DNA of 64,000 bases from Saccharospirillum salsuginis. Lineage in GTDB: Bacteria > Pseudomonadota > Gammaproteobacteria > Pseudomonadales > Natronospirillaceae. Positions within the stretch are counted from its first letter, which is position 1. The number at the start of each line of letters is the position of its first letter. The stretch spans positions 401,326 to 465,325 of the forward strand of contig NZ_BMXR01000005.1 of NCBI RefSeq assembly GCF_014651855.1, written 5' to 3'. This document shows, one piece after another, positions 15,001 through 20,537 of this stretch. The notes beneath the pieces were generated by a model. That model ran no database searches, was not told the origin of the DNA, and saw nothing but the letters and a program-made list of their open reading frames with translations. A program made the translations under genes and the position numbers.

Positions 15001-16164
15001 CAGCGTGGCCGTACTGCCGTCGTCAAAGACCGCCTGCCAGACCGGCAACTCATATAAATGATTCAGGCTCGGCAACACCAGCGTGGATTCTTCGGTTTGC
15101 AACGCCTGTAATTGCTTGCTGTAGTCCACCGAAACCGGCACAGCCACCGGCTCCGCCGAGCCGTAGCGGACCCAGACCATTACCGGTGAACCCTCGGTTT
15201 CGGCCAGTGGGTAGATCACACCGGCTTCGGTGACCAGAACCTTGCTCGGGTCGGACGACTCGAAGCTGAGCCCCGGTGCCTTGTGGTTCAGCACCACCTC
15301 ACCGCGGAACTCGAACTGGACTACCGCCCGCAGCTGGCGACGCTCCAACGCGTTGGTGAGCACGACATCCGCCGGTTGGGAGGACAGACCCAATACCTGC
15401 TCGTTCACATCCGACCCGGTGAAGGCGATCTGGTTCAGAGCCTGGCGGTTACCGAAGGCGTCACGCACTTCGGCATCGACCATCACGACGCCGTCGTGAA
15501 GGATCTGGGCCATAGAGAGCTGAGTGGTGAGCGGAATGCGTGCGAGGAAGGTGGTTTGGTCGTCTGACAGGGGGTAGAGGGTCAGCAGGCCATCGGTCTT
15601 CGCGAAGGCGGACTTGGCGGCCAATTCCACGACACCACCGGTCTCCGCCAATGTCGCGGCACTGAGGCCTTTGATGTCCGCCTGGACATAGCGGACATCG
15701 TTGTCGTCACTGGCCTGAAAACGGACTTCCAGCCACTGGTCCTGAGCATCACCTGCAATGGATACCTCGCCGAGAGACAACTCGGGAGACGCTTGATCGG
15801 ACGCGAAGGATTCCTGATGGGTGTGAGTTTGGCCGGTGATGTCGACCACGGTTGCGGAGGGTTCGAACCGAGTGGGACCTTCGAGCGTGACCCCGAATTC
15901 GCAGGCTTGGGCGCCGTCGTCGCGGGGCTCGGCCTCTGAAAGCGACAGCGCCTGGCCGTTCACCGAGACTTCGGCCAACTGCGGGCACTGCTCGATACTG
16001 AGCACATAGCGCACCGACTGCTGAGCCGGTGTGACAACCTGCGCACTGCGAAAATCCATTTGCCCTGCTTCGCCCCAAGCCATTCCAGACAACGTCATTC
16101 CTGACAAAGAAGCGAACAAGACCCCACACAGGCGCCGGTACAACCGTCCTTTATTCAAATCCAT
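1..16164 (-). CDS. Giant exported Ig-like / IPT-TIG / LVIVD-repeat protein, 3' end outside window
   Basis: The frame starts at an ATG preceded by AAAGGA and stays open for 5388 codons to the window edge, so the protein is longer than that. The N-terminus (MDLNKGRLYRRLCGVLF, hydrophobic stretch, then GMAWGEAG) reads as a Sec signal peptide. Residues from about 80 to 3100 are tandem Ig-like units with recurring phrases such as DDIGVDSV and PPTVDLVEP. LVIVD-type propeller repeats lie near residues 3250-3310 (LVLVANGHGGIQVIDIS) and 4630-4790 (LAAGNDGLVVVDIADP). IPT/TIG units lie near 3600 (GGTKLVILGHNFSD), 4410 and 5060 (GGNSVRITGSGFEPG). SbsA-like Ig units lie near 3470, 4200 and 4850. The family resembles giant surface or secreted repeat proteins, so adhesion or matrix binding is plausible but inferred. 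No toxin, protease or anchor domain is visible in the part present. A KilA-N gene lies upstream behind a terminator. Confidence 0.9.
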   Translation of the reverse strand, partial: MDLNKGRLYRRLCGVLFASLSGMTLSGMAWGEAGQMDFRSAQVVTPAQQSVRYVLSIEQCPQLAEVSVNGQALSLSEAEPRDDGAQACEFGVTLEGPTRFEPSATVVDITGQTHTHQESFASDQASPELSLGEVSIAGDAQDQWLEVRFQASDDNDVRYVQADIKGLSAATLAETGGVVELAAKSAFAKTDGLLTLYPLSDDQTTFLARIPLTTQLSMAQILHDGVVMVDAEVRDAFGNRQALNQIAFTGSDVNEQVLGLSSQPADVVLTNALERRQLRAVVQFEFRGEVVLNHKAPGLSFESSDPSKVLVTEAGVIYPLAETEGSPVMVWVRYGSAEPVAVPVSVDYSKQLQALQTEESTLVLPSLNHLYELPVWQAVFDDGSTATLDPDAPLNYHLPDWASDLVEVRSGKLLATQALSEQNPVPLTVTLDGSGLEATLSIQATDAPPELSLNVPANIETGQVLTLTAQVEDDLGVNDVQFFINDQVLGRVKNAPYQIEVPVAEALAGQSLSVVARATDTAGQAVQTEPQTLWVRKPSTPTPPTFDWVSPAIGQVSVSGTKVPAFIEKDLGPIKSPAQSAISKVDYLLDGDKVATVRYPAMEVREVGEGKEKEEHLFEIWRVPLDVPSVSVDETSVAVSALVHGHNGGVANTDGRLLKVVANEPAQIQLVTPVEGQSATVGETVQIKALVADDALAYGAEALLLVDDEVTATRYLEADPQTPGSRDVATVPVNFEVPVEADRLGGRIDIAVRVVDYHGRLSQTDPRSVAIKGDQQPTVSLTSPIEGAALVSGLPVEMRANAEDDLGVDRVEFYVDDVLVGSDEHAPYAFIYETEEQLTQPLTRVMKAVVVDTAGQTDTSNTVSVSVGPDMEPPVINWASPQLTGTHAGSERADVVENREFVLKVTGYDNVGATRLEATGLARVNGGLVLTGAEEDVLGGDELSLQAIPGALNAYSSLIRVTAPSFSLPEGTAPEEWDEKTEDDRPYRSFPVTVTAYDEVGNASTVSAVVAVVPNQTPTIAEASLDQDSYLARDTLQLNLVAQDDIAVTDVTVSWFDEDGSLLVRQQLNQQAGFVPRPLIGETLSLNLAEQGLANEARTLTAQIIATDTFALSSETTEVTAHIRPDDTGPNVAFLSPTHGRTLLLNRDYTPKVRLVDESPLKSVVLKDGQGQVLADATLTAGQRKAEMALGRLNTPETGEQWELTLEARDYWGNISTTSVSGALKADALPTISIRTPAAGSRYHEGESFAINALAQDDIGVDAVTLRVFDGGTLLSEQALSRHQLEEGGYARFSVRAPQHTGQERFEVEVRDTAGQTATAPVDIEILDDEEAPELALFQPTGPLSVQPGKPIKIRGEASDDIWIDEVRTLLIDESGNELVMPWRNLSRDGRVEDVKVPNPGTLGGITVGSRYWLDFDGSIGLPLSMIHTHVGQTLQLIVDVRDNGVNVTQSEPIEVQVLGDEEAPTILFEDVAQYVIEQTPFSGSIHISDDFGITEYSLTRQYQGEVVTLGEESGLQEKSLDLFERIDPLSLDFVGDIEETQRFVLTVSATDIAGNEASETIQVVVHPDGPPEMTLVGTDPESDYRQGSVVKSLVSIEDDYASSDDRLRSLVLLTSLSSESGYGLTTTEDGLFAQLPDITGDLSIHANGRVSAMLAATGEGLSLQAMSSAPSYLNVRRAGAAVPLTFEVTRTFYDDCGLVTETETITSQDGRISLTDPQNRPLTAVDVRFQSGMPEWLTGVRLDRSSLSALNAIRVNNESSSIRQRHQLTWSVRQDGAVHSLTQPKVSSSASASVRLADGWFIPRSQQQSVRLMGAAVDRFSQDRPAQVLAELALWRLQADDTLPELTVESPANGQTVVPGQRLDLKLNASDDSRMLRSIRVRDGQSLLHESGWLADRNDHHYSIDVPKDWTSPEYSLSVTTEDASGLTADASLSFPVRRNHAPAVEMKAFKSYRQNGVWRKRYTDAARLNYGEFWVRYGEPFEMDFALSDDEALMSARLYRKGVDGNYIGAPLFEKTWPHQCGTPVTLQSGLSIDVTFNQPDVTEYELVVKDYYGHTTTRSFLVHPLTNMAPQIQIVSPADDQMLVAGSRYIRMLVAITDDRMLSENSVSVRVDGRSAEILSSEMLPVNSADVDDTRLDQSFNAIYDTIERVYGVDMAKQWGRPDSLYARLREIVLRVDGGLSNDRETVTLSASVTDSDKVHTRHGIDLQLQPDDIQPEVFLRQPEATYGPVEGSDFTLAYQAYDNTQVKQIEVAVAYGAFAEAGDPYTLTDYDTVRTITDIPEEDADTRTTSQVETPRYSNVQHTPLLSEIADMTGIPHADIEGAAIFVRLRATDAWGHETESEAWFNIRRDEPPTVDLVEPHIGATVVEQTGLYVNVHAFDDVGVAEVQLVAEYANGDTAYQQILRQPPWQFEVPIPEFDEGQADANAVTLKVSALDTYGDSTGDSLHRVDEPPRTIRITKDQPPQVTIAQPLDGATAIEGQHVLVQLNAIDDVGIDSVNVEVTGLIGGSRTLTDMVYPYEMVLSIPYGQAGTPIELSASVTETRPSGEARTVESPRTVQIEVTADTDAPTITVAKPYESGTTVTEKRAMPYQVAIDDNVKVNVARVHLAVDGNLDGVYSEDERIRSQTLLQAPYNGQIGIGTIEDYWTGDGPEPNQLPLQFTVVAEDGVGNRSETSRPAMLIRNALPEVTGIQFLDNRGNNLGGVDSLTEGRPVRITVAANDPEVGVDSAELYLATGTDPQDADYKRLGTDGAAPFAFDYVVPAGEVGETLNFRARATDMDGYRSELSLVRSVTIDEDQPPVIEIVKPANDQSVVIDGQDIEIYAEVFDDLGPDGIDRVVFHVNDRPLYTAWSPVGEQLGSYAQDHIYRGTFSAPEGVDGFYVHAVAYDRLGHEAQSQTVLIGSIRDTVVPQIENLQPLNNDVLTAGDPVRSVVGVVDIGVIDHVYQTWTREYRGADGAWQTLNERTFELFRDDAREPGDETPVSDEQNHRTIYWADIVAGSLLQRTEWPNERLRITTDVETEHHDVSSETVHEVGLRFAETRYMAPDNSQSGWNSAKEVYFSSVGQYRAADRKGAMMAAWSTSDPFWLEEQHLTEAPERIEFSGIGILDSVDENQSAGDGNFFAYSDLLAGSQEIFAGTIGDMDAEADLIVAGKSGRINEEACPPISPFPKGCSFITKLESQIKDDWIAGSSLEGTGELYYDNTGAELLLFTQRNGDGQFGLPYLLAGRVDLPYNTVLGLDRMDNLVLVANGHGGIQVIDISNFSAPYHVGYIKPYGYSRDVVIQGRYAYIAASHEGVVVADIADPAMPIVASVDTTGVASRLFLRGDRLYVTDMAGAGRVSQLNIVDISSPFTPQVIKSVELEPNREDLVSDGVYDVLVTGNKAYVTVQYSDQEDKPAQSVVEVIDLSQIDDYTVDSTVPAVVQREASEAALGAHDIELARGGVQVASGTGGIKRLELTEMTVLAVTPEDGLDQVSPNLESILVELSDPVSLDQQADAHLKVMAGDVTLGTNVTDRFDIEFPVTDDDITQRHRIELTLKAGEALDTHQKYTVVVTEGLEPAAGVALSSDFTSRFYTAISDALPPEIVSICAQQVLDETQVCTASGGIEGGTKLVILGHNFSDAPTLTLGGQTLVVESVSTTADGLDKVVASTVPNYAGPASVEIENSAGLKDLVIGGFTYVDLLRIDFIDPAVVSTTQAGENDLTRIVGLGFQPDVTVRAWKSGQPETAQTFTVDGDVLSLYSAEEMRWSVPDFSDDQGGYRGFVDVEVTDGLGRRYVKPKALFYGRLDVNRILEPAAPDVEDLEYLDPTELPPGGIVDLATDTNLDLLYVLGQPLDDWYNPESMPHPNRITHIDTMRKLYYPGWISLVHYDRSNIGQAAPMHRLGYYDLPKDTKPSSLALGGEHLYVFSRGINFSLIGTPHEGNTWLHVLNRVDTLEPLPEGESTDRGILYEIPLPFSNPVSDAIVVGRLMVAAESDGGLALISLANPSKPVVIQTIEEKSIGGSRHHLDIDQMEHRDGYLFAVSNGQRLVFDLRRPGLPLVHSSPMESKNPWLALFDNQRGIVQDADDDSLVFSEWTSSEYLSERARFTTNGFEIPGDTQALNALTTLVAKFDVTERKKKPDQAYLSLIDRSENQEATLLDAVQVGKTIELYKPFRSNHLLTGDGLFAFADEFSPNESRLVIVDTLISDLVSTTPHAGTVGVSLDTGIEMTFSSPPPVTQGDLTSYVELVALDGSESGSSVSSTLSIAEGDDQTLIIQPDALLDSNTRYQVRLKGEPGSRRTRGLMDFSWSFETGNDVHDPLDVLNIAPTALTVDGGQVSVDLANAVSPAFFIGGEGVSITSVSAIEGGQRYVLEVPPSTAGSAELLIKDSNGQTLSILGAIQYLEPLTLTRLTPNQGSLNGGNVVTIIGEGLRQEDGLTIRFGDRTATDYKLLDSERLQVTVPSGRLGRVDVTVAYADGQTGTLKGAYEYVQPSQALIEGISTIYDARLDPSNTYLLAAAGNDGLVVFNIDASTYTARQDRVFNPDDLLKLIDEDEDGQDDRILTQVELPGGYSAVGVEPYFEPGVDRAFVTGVKPGHPAKLFILAFDELDLTRTTWVREQRLTSTYARGLTVNDDRVLVANGSAGLTIVDGWLHSKTYVSQSVGLPTSLPAQDVDDWVSEDRLMGYAAVVAGDFELNGKPSDDVDTQATGGFHIIGFNAGSGTEVVASLDQPASRVVVEGHYAYLAAGNDGLVVVDIADPDQPRIVSRFSKPGYVYDIDVQGGIAYLATGEGGTRLVDVTSPDQPFVLSGTTGMDATSYVVLASNYASYSIGNGAVGVTGDSTLKVHGVEPAQGVLFPDGQGRYRTLVRFNKSIEGASSNTDHFRWIDSDGQVLPAEVVLEGNDAVVLLDRDTARTLPSGERLVLEVDAGIVSTDDSGFVLYELESDRQFEFQVQSNAWAQVELHNVVPRRSLVNQPRTLTVGVSGVPATADVRLSLDGIDIPVVERMQDSQNDDHELLIVEMPAMSAPGLYNLHLESSFHGITQLTTLEGAVAIDDDIAIHSVTPAWGPIQGGNSVRITGSGFEPGTSVTEGLSAVIGNIPISGITVYSTSQIEVHMPPGVPGKHALTLENRYEQETEKTNAYGFGLRQLAVSHPEAVNPTRVEVDAEIGTAIATSGYYKTHKTLVTAHDVGISEAYRAVVFDVQDPNRLLLVGGNTTLPTGSEGDQMIAEALAVNSIFEKQQRGETLTSEEETLLDRSDQLQLPLSIDSVDLQSVVEVEEGVERKRLYVATGNGGVARLNLDEQNGLQLLNQEKGEALTSSVAVSDQLLVSAELAAVPPSGAKIPPCGFVSGTDSGHRIRIMNTMDLDDPILMDSQPIVAGSVLDISENWLLASGH

Positions 16165-16352
16165 GATCCTTTACATCACGTCTACTGCATACAACCGCCA
16201 GTGCACCACAGCCATCCTTCGCATAACTGACGGTTTACTGACATAATGAGGAACAGAACCTTACCAATGTAAAGTATTCATGTCCAATCTGGATGGGAAA
16301 GGCGTCTGCTTTAACGAATGTGGAACATTTAGAGGCTAGAGCGAACACTTCG

Positions 16353-16385
16353 AATAAAGCCGGGCGATTAACACCCGGCTTTATT
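16353..16385 (-). terminator. Rho-independent terminator of the KilA-N gene
   Basis: A perfect 12-bp stem (AATAAAGCCGGG / CCCGGCTTTATT) with a 9-nt loop lies 29 bases beyond the stop of the KilA-N gene. On the minus strand it ends in TTTATT. Its near symmetry means it could act in both directions. It separates the KilA-N gene from the giant repeat gene downstream. Confidence 0.75.
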
Positions 16386-16413
16386 GTTCAGCCCGAATTG
16401 GAAACGATACCCT

Positions 16414-17142
16414 TTATTCCGTAACCGGCGACAACGTTTCGCCTCCCTTTGAGACCATGCCCACTACAGCCGCCCGGCTCAGCCAGTCGCAGAACACCAT
16501 TTCGCAGTGGTGAAACCCCAGGCCTCGAAAACCGCCCTCGAACCAACTCAACAGGCTGTGTTTCAGCGCCATTTCCGCATCTTTGGGGTTGATGCGCGCC
16601 AGGCGCCGGGTCTGCTCGAAGAAATCTCGCCCGCGAGCGGCGGCTTCCTCGGCTGTCAAGGCGCCCTGCCCGTCGTACTCCCACCAGGCGATATCGCCCG
16701 AGCGGTCTTCGTCCCAACGCAGGTCCCGGACATAGCCCAGTTCGTACCGGGTGTGGGGGCTTGGGTCGAGCGCCGCCGGATCGGGCCGATCCTCCATGGC
16801 CCGCAACACCGCCAGCGCGAAGCCGGAACCTACCCAGAGCGCGTAGGCTTCAACCAACTCCCTTCGGGCGAAGACCGACAACGACGCACCCGGTTGATCG
16901 GTTCGGCGGGGATCTGTAGGGATATACGGCTCGCCTTTTCGTTCAGCCAGATCCGCCTCCCAGGCCCTAGCTTGCGGTGACTCCAGAAATCGATCGGGAT
17001 GGTGTATTTGGGCGCCGCAGGCGGCCTCGTGCAGATCGTTCAGGGAATAAAAATCGCCCCGTCGTCGAACGGGATGGGAGAGGACGGTGATTGAATTATT
17101 TTGGGGCGAGCGGGATTGTGACGTATCATGATTGATAGCCAT
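16414..17142 (-). CDS. KilA-N domain protein
   Basis: This 242-residue protein has an N-terminal KilA-N-type segment (about residues 20-105) with the family's pattern: FYSLNDLHEAACG, then a proline-rich strand, FLESPQARAWEADL, and a later SVFARRELVEAYALWV. KilA-N is a DNA-binding module common in phages and mobile elements. The rest (residues 110-242) is not recognised and has no membrane segment. An upstream TTG could extend the frame by six codons, but the ATG at 17142 has GAGGAG seven bases before it and fits better. A terminator follows. It is probably a phage-derived or accessory gene, and its target is unknown. Confidence 0.75.
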   Translation of the reverse strand: MAINHDTSQSRSPQNNSITVLSHPVRRRGDFYSLNDLHEAACGAQIHHPDRFLESPQARAWEADLAERKGEPYIPTDPRRTDQPGASLSVFARRELVEAYALWVGSGFALAVLRAMEDRPDPAALDPSPHTRYELGYVRDLRWDEDRSGDIAWWEYDGQGALTAEEAAARGRDFFEQTRRLARINPKDAEMALKHSLLSWFEGGFRGLGFHHCEMVFCDWLSRAAVVGMVSKGGETLSPVTE

Positions 17143-17457
17143 TGTGGACTCCTCTAGCAAGTCTGCATGGTTAGCTGCCTTCGGGTGTTACCCGCACCCG
17201 TTGGTAGCGCTAGTTTAATGACAGTGTCTGTCGATAGATCAGCCTTTCTATGTTGCGTTTAGATTTACAGCGTGTGCTCACTGCGAATACAAAAGAGCAC
17301 CCGGTTATTCACTCATGAAACACTGGTTAGATCAACAGTTTTTTGCACGAATTCCCGCTCCGATTGGTGGCATCCCCATCCCGTTCCGATAAACTCCCTC
17401 GCCTCACAATGATGCCGCGCGTCGATTGAAAATAGCGGTACGGAAGAGTTATTCACC
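17143..17457. other. Intergenic stretch without a recognisable gene
   Basis: The region lies upstream of the KilA-N gene and presumably contains its promoter. I see no convincing reading frame, RNA gene or repeat. A short minus-strand frame at 17313-17510 has no family resemblance and no ribosome-binding site. Confidence 0.5.
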
Positions 17458-17790
17458 ATGGAATGGGGTAAAAGGATGATCTTTGTCGTGTTGGCGACGA
17501 TATTGATCATGGCGGGGTTGCCAAACTCTGCGAACCGATTACAAAGCAGTGTTCACTTCCCGGCTATTCCGATCCGCCCTGAAAATCCTGGGCATCTGCT
17601 ATCAAACAGGTCTGCGTTGAAAACAAGAACAACTGGCGAATGCTCTGACCGAATCCCGGTTCTAGTACAAAAAAGGCATCAAGCCATACTGTCCGCAGGG
17701 GACAGGGTGGTTTTATGGCTCGAAACCGGCAAAGACGGAAGATGTCGATTCTTCGGTCCGATGACACAATTTCCGCTGTTTCAATGCTAA
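17458..17790 (+). CDS. Possible small exported or membrane protein, unknown
   Basis: This is an ATG-started frame of 110 residues preceded by GGAAGAG about ten bases upstream. Its N-terminus (MEWGKRMIFVVLATILIMAGLP) looks like a signal peptide or a single membrane anchor. The remainder is not recognised. It sits alone between the KilA-N gene and the Rpn fragment. A chance reading frame is possible, and only the start region argues for it. Confidence 0.3.
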   Translation: MEWGKRMIFVVLATILIMAGLPNSANRLQSSVHFPAIPIRPENPGHLLSNRSALKTRTTGECSDRIPVLVQKRHQAILSAGDRVVLWLETGKDGRCRFFGPMTQFPLFQC

Positions 17791-17999
17791 GAGCCTATGA
17801 TTCCTATCCTGTACCAAGGCTCCATTTTAAAAAAGCCTTGAAACACGGATGGTAGAGGCGCGGATATTCTGCGGACGCGACACCTCGCCGGATGCAAGGC
17901 AGACAGAATGTCACTCCGCTCTTATCGAAAACACAGTCGAAATCCACTGTAAAGTCAATATAATGAACGCTTGCCACAAACCCACACGCCGGAGCTCCC

Positions 18000-18251
18000 G
18001 TGGCCAATATCCCCAAACCGTCCCGCAACCCGCACGACCGCTTTTTCTGCAACGGCATGGAGAATCAGGCCGTCGCCCGGGGCTTTATGCAGCATTACCT
18101 TCCTGAGAAGGTCCGCGCAGCCCTGGATCTGGACAGCCTGTCGCTGGAACACGACAGCTACCTTGACCCTGCGCTGCGCGAGACGGTCTCCGACCTGGTC
18201 TACCATTGCCATCTGGCTGGCAAAGCCAACAGATGTGACTCGGCCCTATGA
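18000..18251 (+). pseudogene. Truncated Rpn-type (transposase_31 / YhgA-like) nuclease, N-terminal fragment
   Basis: The 83-residue frame opens with GTG and matches the N-terminal pattern of Rpn recombination-promoting nucleases: NPHDRFFCNGM, VARGFMQHYLPEKVR, LDLDSLSLE, then ETVSDLVYHCHLAGK. Family members are usually about 300 residues and carry a PD-(D/E)XK core after this segment. Here the frame stops just after the position corresponding to the first catalytic Asp (SDLVY), so the active site is missing. The stop overlaps the start of the following membrane peptidase gene (ATGA), so the fragment may survive as a translated leader. It is probably a decayed gene cut by rearrangement. Confidence 0.65.
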
Positions 18252-18925
18252 CACCCTGGCACACCACCAAAATCTCCCTACAGGCTTTTTCTGTGATGGT
18301 TCCCGGGCTGACTCAGGCTTTACTGTTGCGTTATCGATATCTCGCGACTTGTCTAGTGCTTACGGTCACAGCCCTGGCCCTCGGATTGCACTTCGACGCC
18401 TTTCTGGACAGACAAAAAGCTCAGCTTTATCTATTCACTCTGAGCCTATTTTGGTCGTTCACTGTGCTGGTATCAGCATGGCATCTAATTCTTTACCACC
18501 GTCAAGCAGCCAATAGCACTTGCAGACCCCATAAGAAAAGCGCCCGACTTTGGCCTCTCGCTGGTACCGTTCTATTTTGGATCAGCCTACTAACACTTGC
18601 GCTGCACAATCCCTCGGCGATCACCGGGGTTGAGTGGTACCGCGTGGCTGGCCACTCTATGTCGCCGATCTTGCAACCGGGTGACTGGCTGGTGGTCGAT
18701 CCAAACTTTACTGAACCGCCCAACATCGGGGACATTGTCATCGCCAAAACACAAAACATGGATCACTTCCTGGTCAAACGCGTGGCCGCCTTCCCGGAGC
18801 ATTACCCAGCCACTGAGCATTCTGTATGGTTACTGGGAGACAACCCCGACGCCAGTTCCGATAGTCGTGTTTATGGAAGCTTCCCGGTTAGCTCCATCCA
18901 GGGTCGAGTCGCCTGGGTTTGGTAG
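18248..18925 (+). CDS. S26-type (signal peptidase I-like) membrane serine peptidase
   Basis: This 225-residue protein has three hydrophobic segments (about residues 31-48, 62-83 and 103-119) before a small peptidase domain. The domain carries the S26 signature: GHSMSPILQPGDWLVVD with Ser137 as the expected nucleophile, FLVKRV with Lys177 as the general base, and LLGDNPDASSDSR as the conserved GDN box. It is shorter than LepB and resembles the small S26 proteins found near maturation loci. The substrate is unknown. The start ATG overlaps the stop of the Rpn fragment, so translation may be coupled. Alternatively, the ATG at residue 17 is the real start. Confidence 0.75.
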   Translation: MTPWHTTKISLQAFSVMVPGLTQALLLRYRYLATCLVLTVTALALGLHFDAFLDRQKAQLYLFTLSLFWSFTVLVSAWHLILYHRQAANSTCRPHKKSARLWPLAGTVLFWISLLTLALHNPSAITGVEWYRVAGHSMSPILQPGDWLVVDPNFTEPPNIGDIVIAKTQNMDHFLVKRVAAFPEHYPATEHSVWLLGDNPDASSDSRVYGSFPVSSIQGRVAWVW

Positions 18926-18934
18926 TAACCTTGG

Positions 18935-19273
18935 CTAGATCCATTGACTGTCTTGCTCGACGTCCCGTAAGCCGCAGTCTTCGAGCCAGGCCACCAAGTA
19001 CAACGAGGCAGATTCCAGGTCACGGCCGCCCATAAAACTCAATTTGGCTTGACCTTGCTTCAATTCGTAGGTTTCCAAATTGGGGGTACTGTAGAATTCC
19101 TCGAACACATCCAGGGCTTTTTCCAGGTTTGCTTCAGCCATCGGGAAGGTTTTTTGAACAAAATTCTCCAATGGTGCGCCGGTTTTGCCACCCAGCATAT
19201 AATTGAACATCTCTTTAAATGCTGCTTCGTGCTCAGCTTCGACCTGGCCTTTGATGGTCAGATAGAGCTCCAT
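18935..19273 (-). CDS. Conserved-looking small hypothetical protein
   Basis: This 112-residue soluble, acidic protein begins with ATG preceded by AGAGG. It has no signal peptide, membrane segment or motif that I recognise. The clean start, regular amphipathic composition (VFEEFYSTPNLETYELKQG) and ordinary base composition support a real gene. It converges with the S26 peptidase gene, ten bases apart. It lies downstream of the toxin/immunity operon on the same strand but is separated from it by 231 bases, so there is no strong reason to assign it to that system. Confidence 0.6.
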   Translation of the reverse strand: MELYLTIKGQVEAEHEAAFKEMFNYMLGGKTGAPLENFVQKTFPMAEANLEKALDVFEEFYSTPNLETYELKQGQAKLSFMGGRDLESASLYLVAWLEDCGLRDVEQDSQWI

Positions 19274-19504
19274 CGGTGGTAATCCTCTTATAATCCGGGG
19301 TTGTTTTCGCCTGAAAAATTGGTATCAATGGTTGCCGTGATTCTCAACCGGTAAACTACTTTTGCTTTTGACGGTATTTTGGCTAGCCCAACGGCTATTA
19401 CGCTGCTGCCGGCCTATTTGCGTGATTTTGCTCGTTAATTCGTTCTTTGGTGCCTACTCCCTTGTTCTTGCTATCCTCTTTCCACAAGAAGGTCGCACAC
19501 CAAG

Positions 19505-20296
19505 TCAACCTTCCTTTTGCTTCACCTCGTCCCATATTTCTTTTACCGACGAGTCCACTCCTCCGCTCTCTATCAATTCTTCAACCTCTGTCATTAATCT
19601 GCCAAAGGCCTCTTGGCAGTCATCGGGAAGCTTACTGCGGTCCCAATAATACTCAGAAAAAAGCGACTTCAACACATCGCTCAAATCACTTCCCTTGTTC
19701 AACTCTTCCGAATCAATCGATCTCAATGTCGATATTAAAAAATCGGACCGATAGAAATATTTTCTAGAAATTTCAGAATAACCTACCAACAAACAATGTA
19801 AATTCAACGCATATTGTCTAATAATACTATCAAGCGGCAGACTCCCCTCTATTGGAGCTCCATGTTTTTTAGTTGGTCCTGGAGACCGTACCGTAGGTTT
19901 ATAGGTGGATGGCAAGAAATAGTCCCAAAGCGCCAGTTCTTCCTCTAGACTCCAACCTAGCTCTTTCAGGCTTGGCAATACTAGGTGCACTAGCAGCTTG
20001 GTCATCTCAAATTCGTTAAAACCACCGAATTTGTACACAACATAGCTCCACCCCTCTGGTCTCCTTAACGGAAAATCATTAATCCTGGCTTTTAGAAATA
20101 GGGTTTGCCCCCTTCCATTATCCCGTGGTCTCTCAAACTCACCTGTAAAGAAAAAATCCTTGCGTATTCTGAGTTTCTCCTTTCGAAGCTCAGCATACTG
20201 ACCCTCGCAATACTTCTCCCACAACTTTTCCCTCTCTTCGATCCACTCAGGCTTATCCGTAAAACTCAAATCCGGCTTTTCAATTACTATTGTCAT
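19505..20296 (-). CDS. Probable second immunity protein, paralogue of its neighbour
   Basis: This 263-residue soluble protein has no signal peptide. It is clearly paralogous to the product of 20538-21314 along its whole length. Shared blocks include EKPDLSFT near the start, NDFPLR-PEGW near residue 75, LGWSLEEELALW-YF near 115, and RSP--TK--G-PIEG-LPL near 140. I do not recognise the family. Position after a toxin-like giant gene, low GC content and duplication are typical of immunity genes in polymorphic-toxin loci, so immunity is an inference from context. Its ATG comes three bases after the stop of a degenerate copy of the toxin C-terminus, so this gene probably arrived with that displaced toxin module. 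Confidence 0.75.
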   Translation of the reverse strand: MTIVIEKPDLSFTDKPEWIEEREKLWEKYCEGQYAELRKEKLRIRKDFFFTGEFERPRDNGRGQTLFLKARINDFPLRRPEGWSYVVYKFGGFNEFEMTKLLVHLVLPSLKELGWSLEEELALWDYFLPSTYKPTVRSPGPTKKHGAPIEGSLPLDSIIRQYALNLHCLLVGYSEISRKYFYRSDFLISTLRSIDSEELNKGSDLSDVLKSLFSEYYWDRSKLPDDCQEAFGRLMTEVEELIESGGVDSSVKEIWDEVKQKEG

Positions 20297-20299
20297 TCG

Positions 20300-20436
20300 T
20301 CAGCCCCCATCCAGATCCGGTATTTCTTTAATCGCTTCAACCGCTGAATTGAACCCCAGCGTAGTCAGATCATCCAGCAATGCTCTCATATCAGCATACT
20401 TTACTGCATCGCTCATGCCATCAACTATCATGTATT
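20300..20436 (-). pseudogene. Remnant of a displaced toxin C-terminus (orphan module)
   Basis: On the minus strand, this frame of about 45 codons ends in TGA at 20302-20300 and encodes a close relative of the last residues of the 2298-residue toxin. The remnant reads VKYADMRALLDDLTT then LGFNSAVEAIKEIPDLD. The intact protein ends VRYADLNGLLSDMVA then LGFDSAVEAIKELPDLD. Upstream the frame meets a stop at about 20437, and I see no nuclease core in the remaining 100 bases. It lies between the two paralogous immunity genes. The simplest reading is the tail of an older toxin module left behind after a new C-terminus replaced it. Confidence 0.85.
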
Positions 20437-20537
20437 TTTACACGTTATATAATTCTATCAACGCACACAAAGTCCAACGACCTGCTTTACCAACCTGCAC
20501 CGGCGCAATCACACTATACTCAACTAAAAATACTCAA

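Noticed and set aside
17804..18106. Short overlapping frames on both strands before the Rpn fragment
   Set aside because: None has a good start or a recognisable product, and they overlap each other.
19285..19504. Gap after the second immunity gene examined for a third toxin tail
   Set aside because: No frame on the minus strand resembles the toxin C-terminus there.
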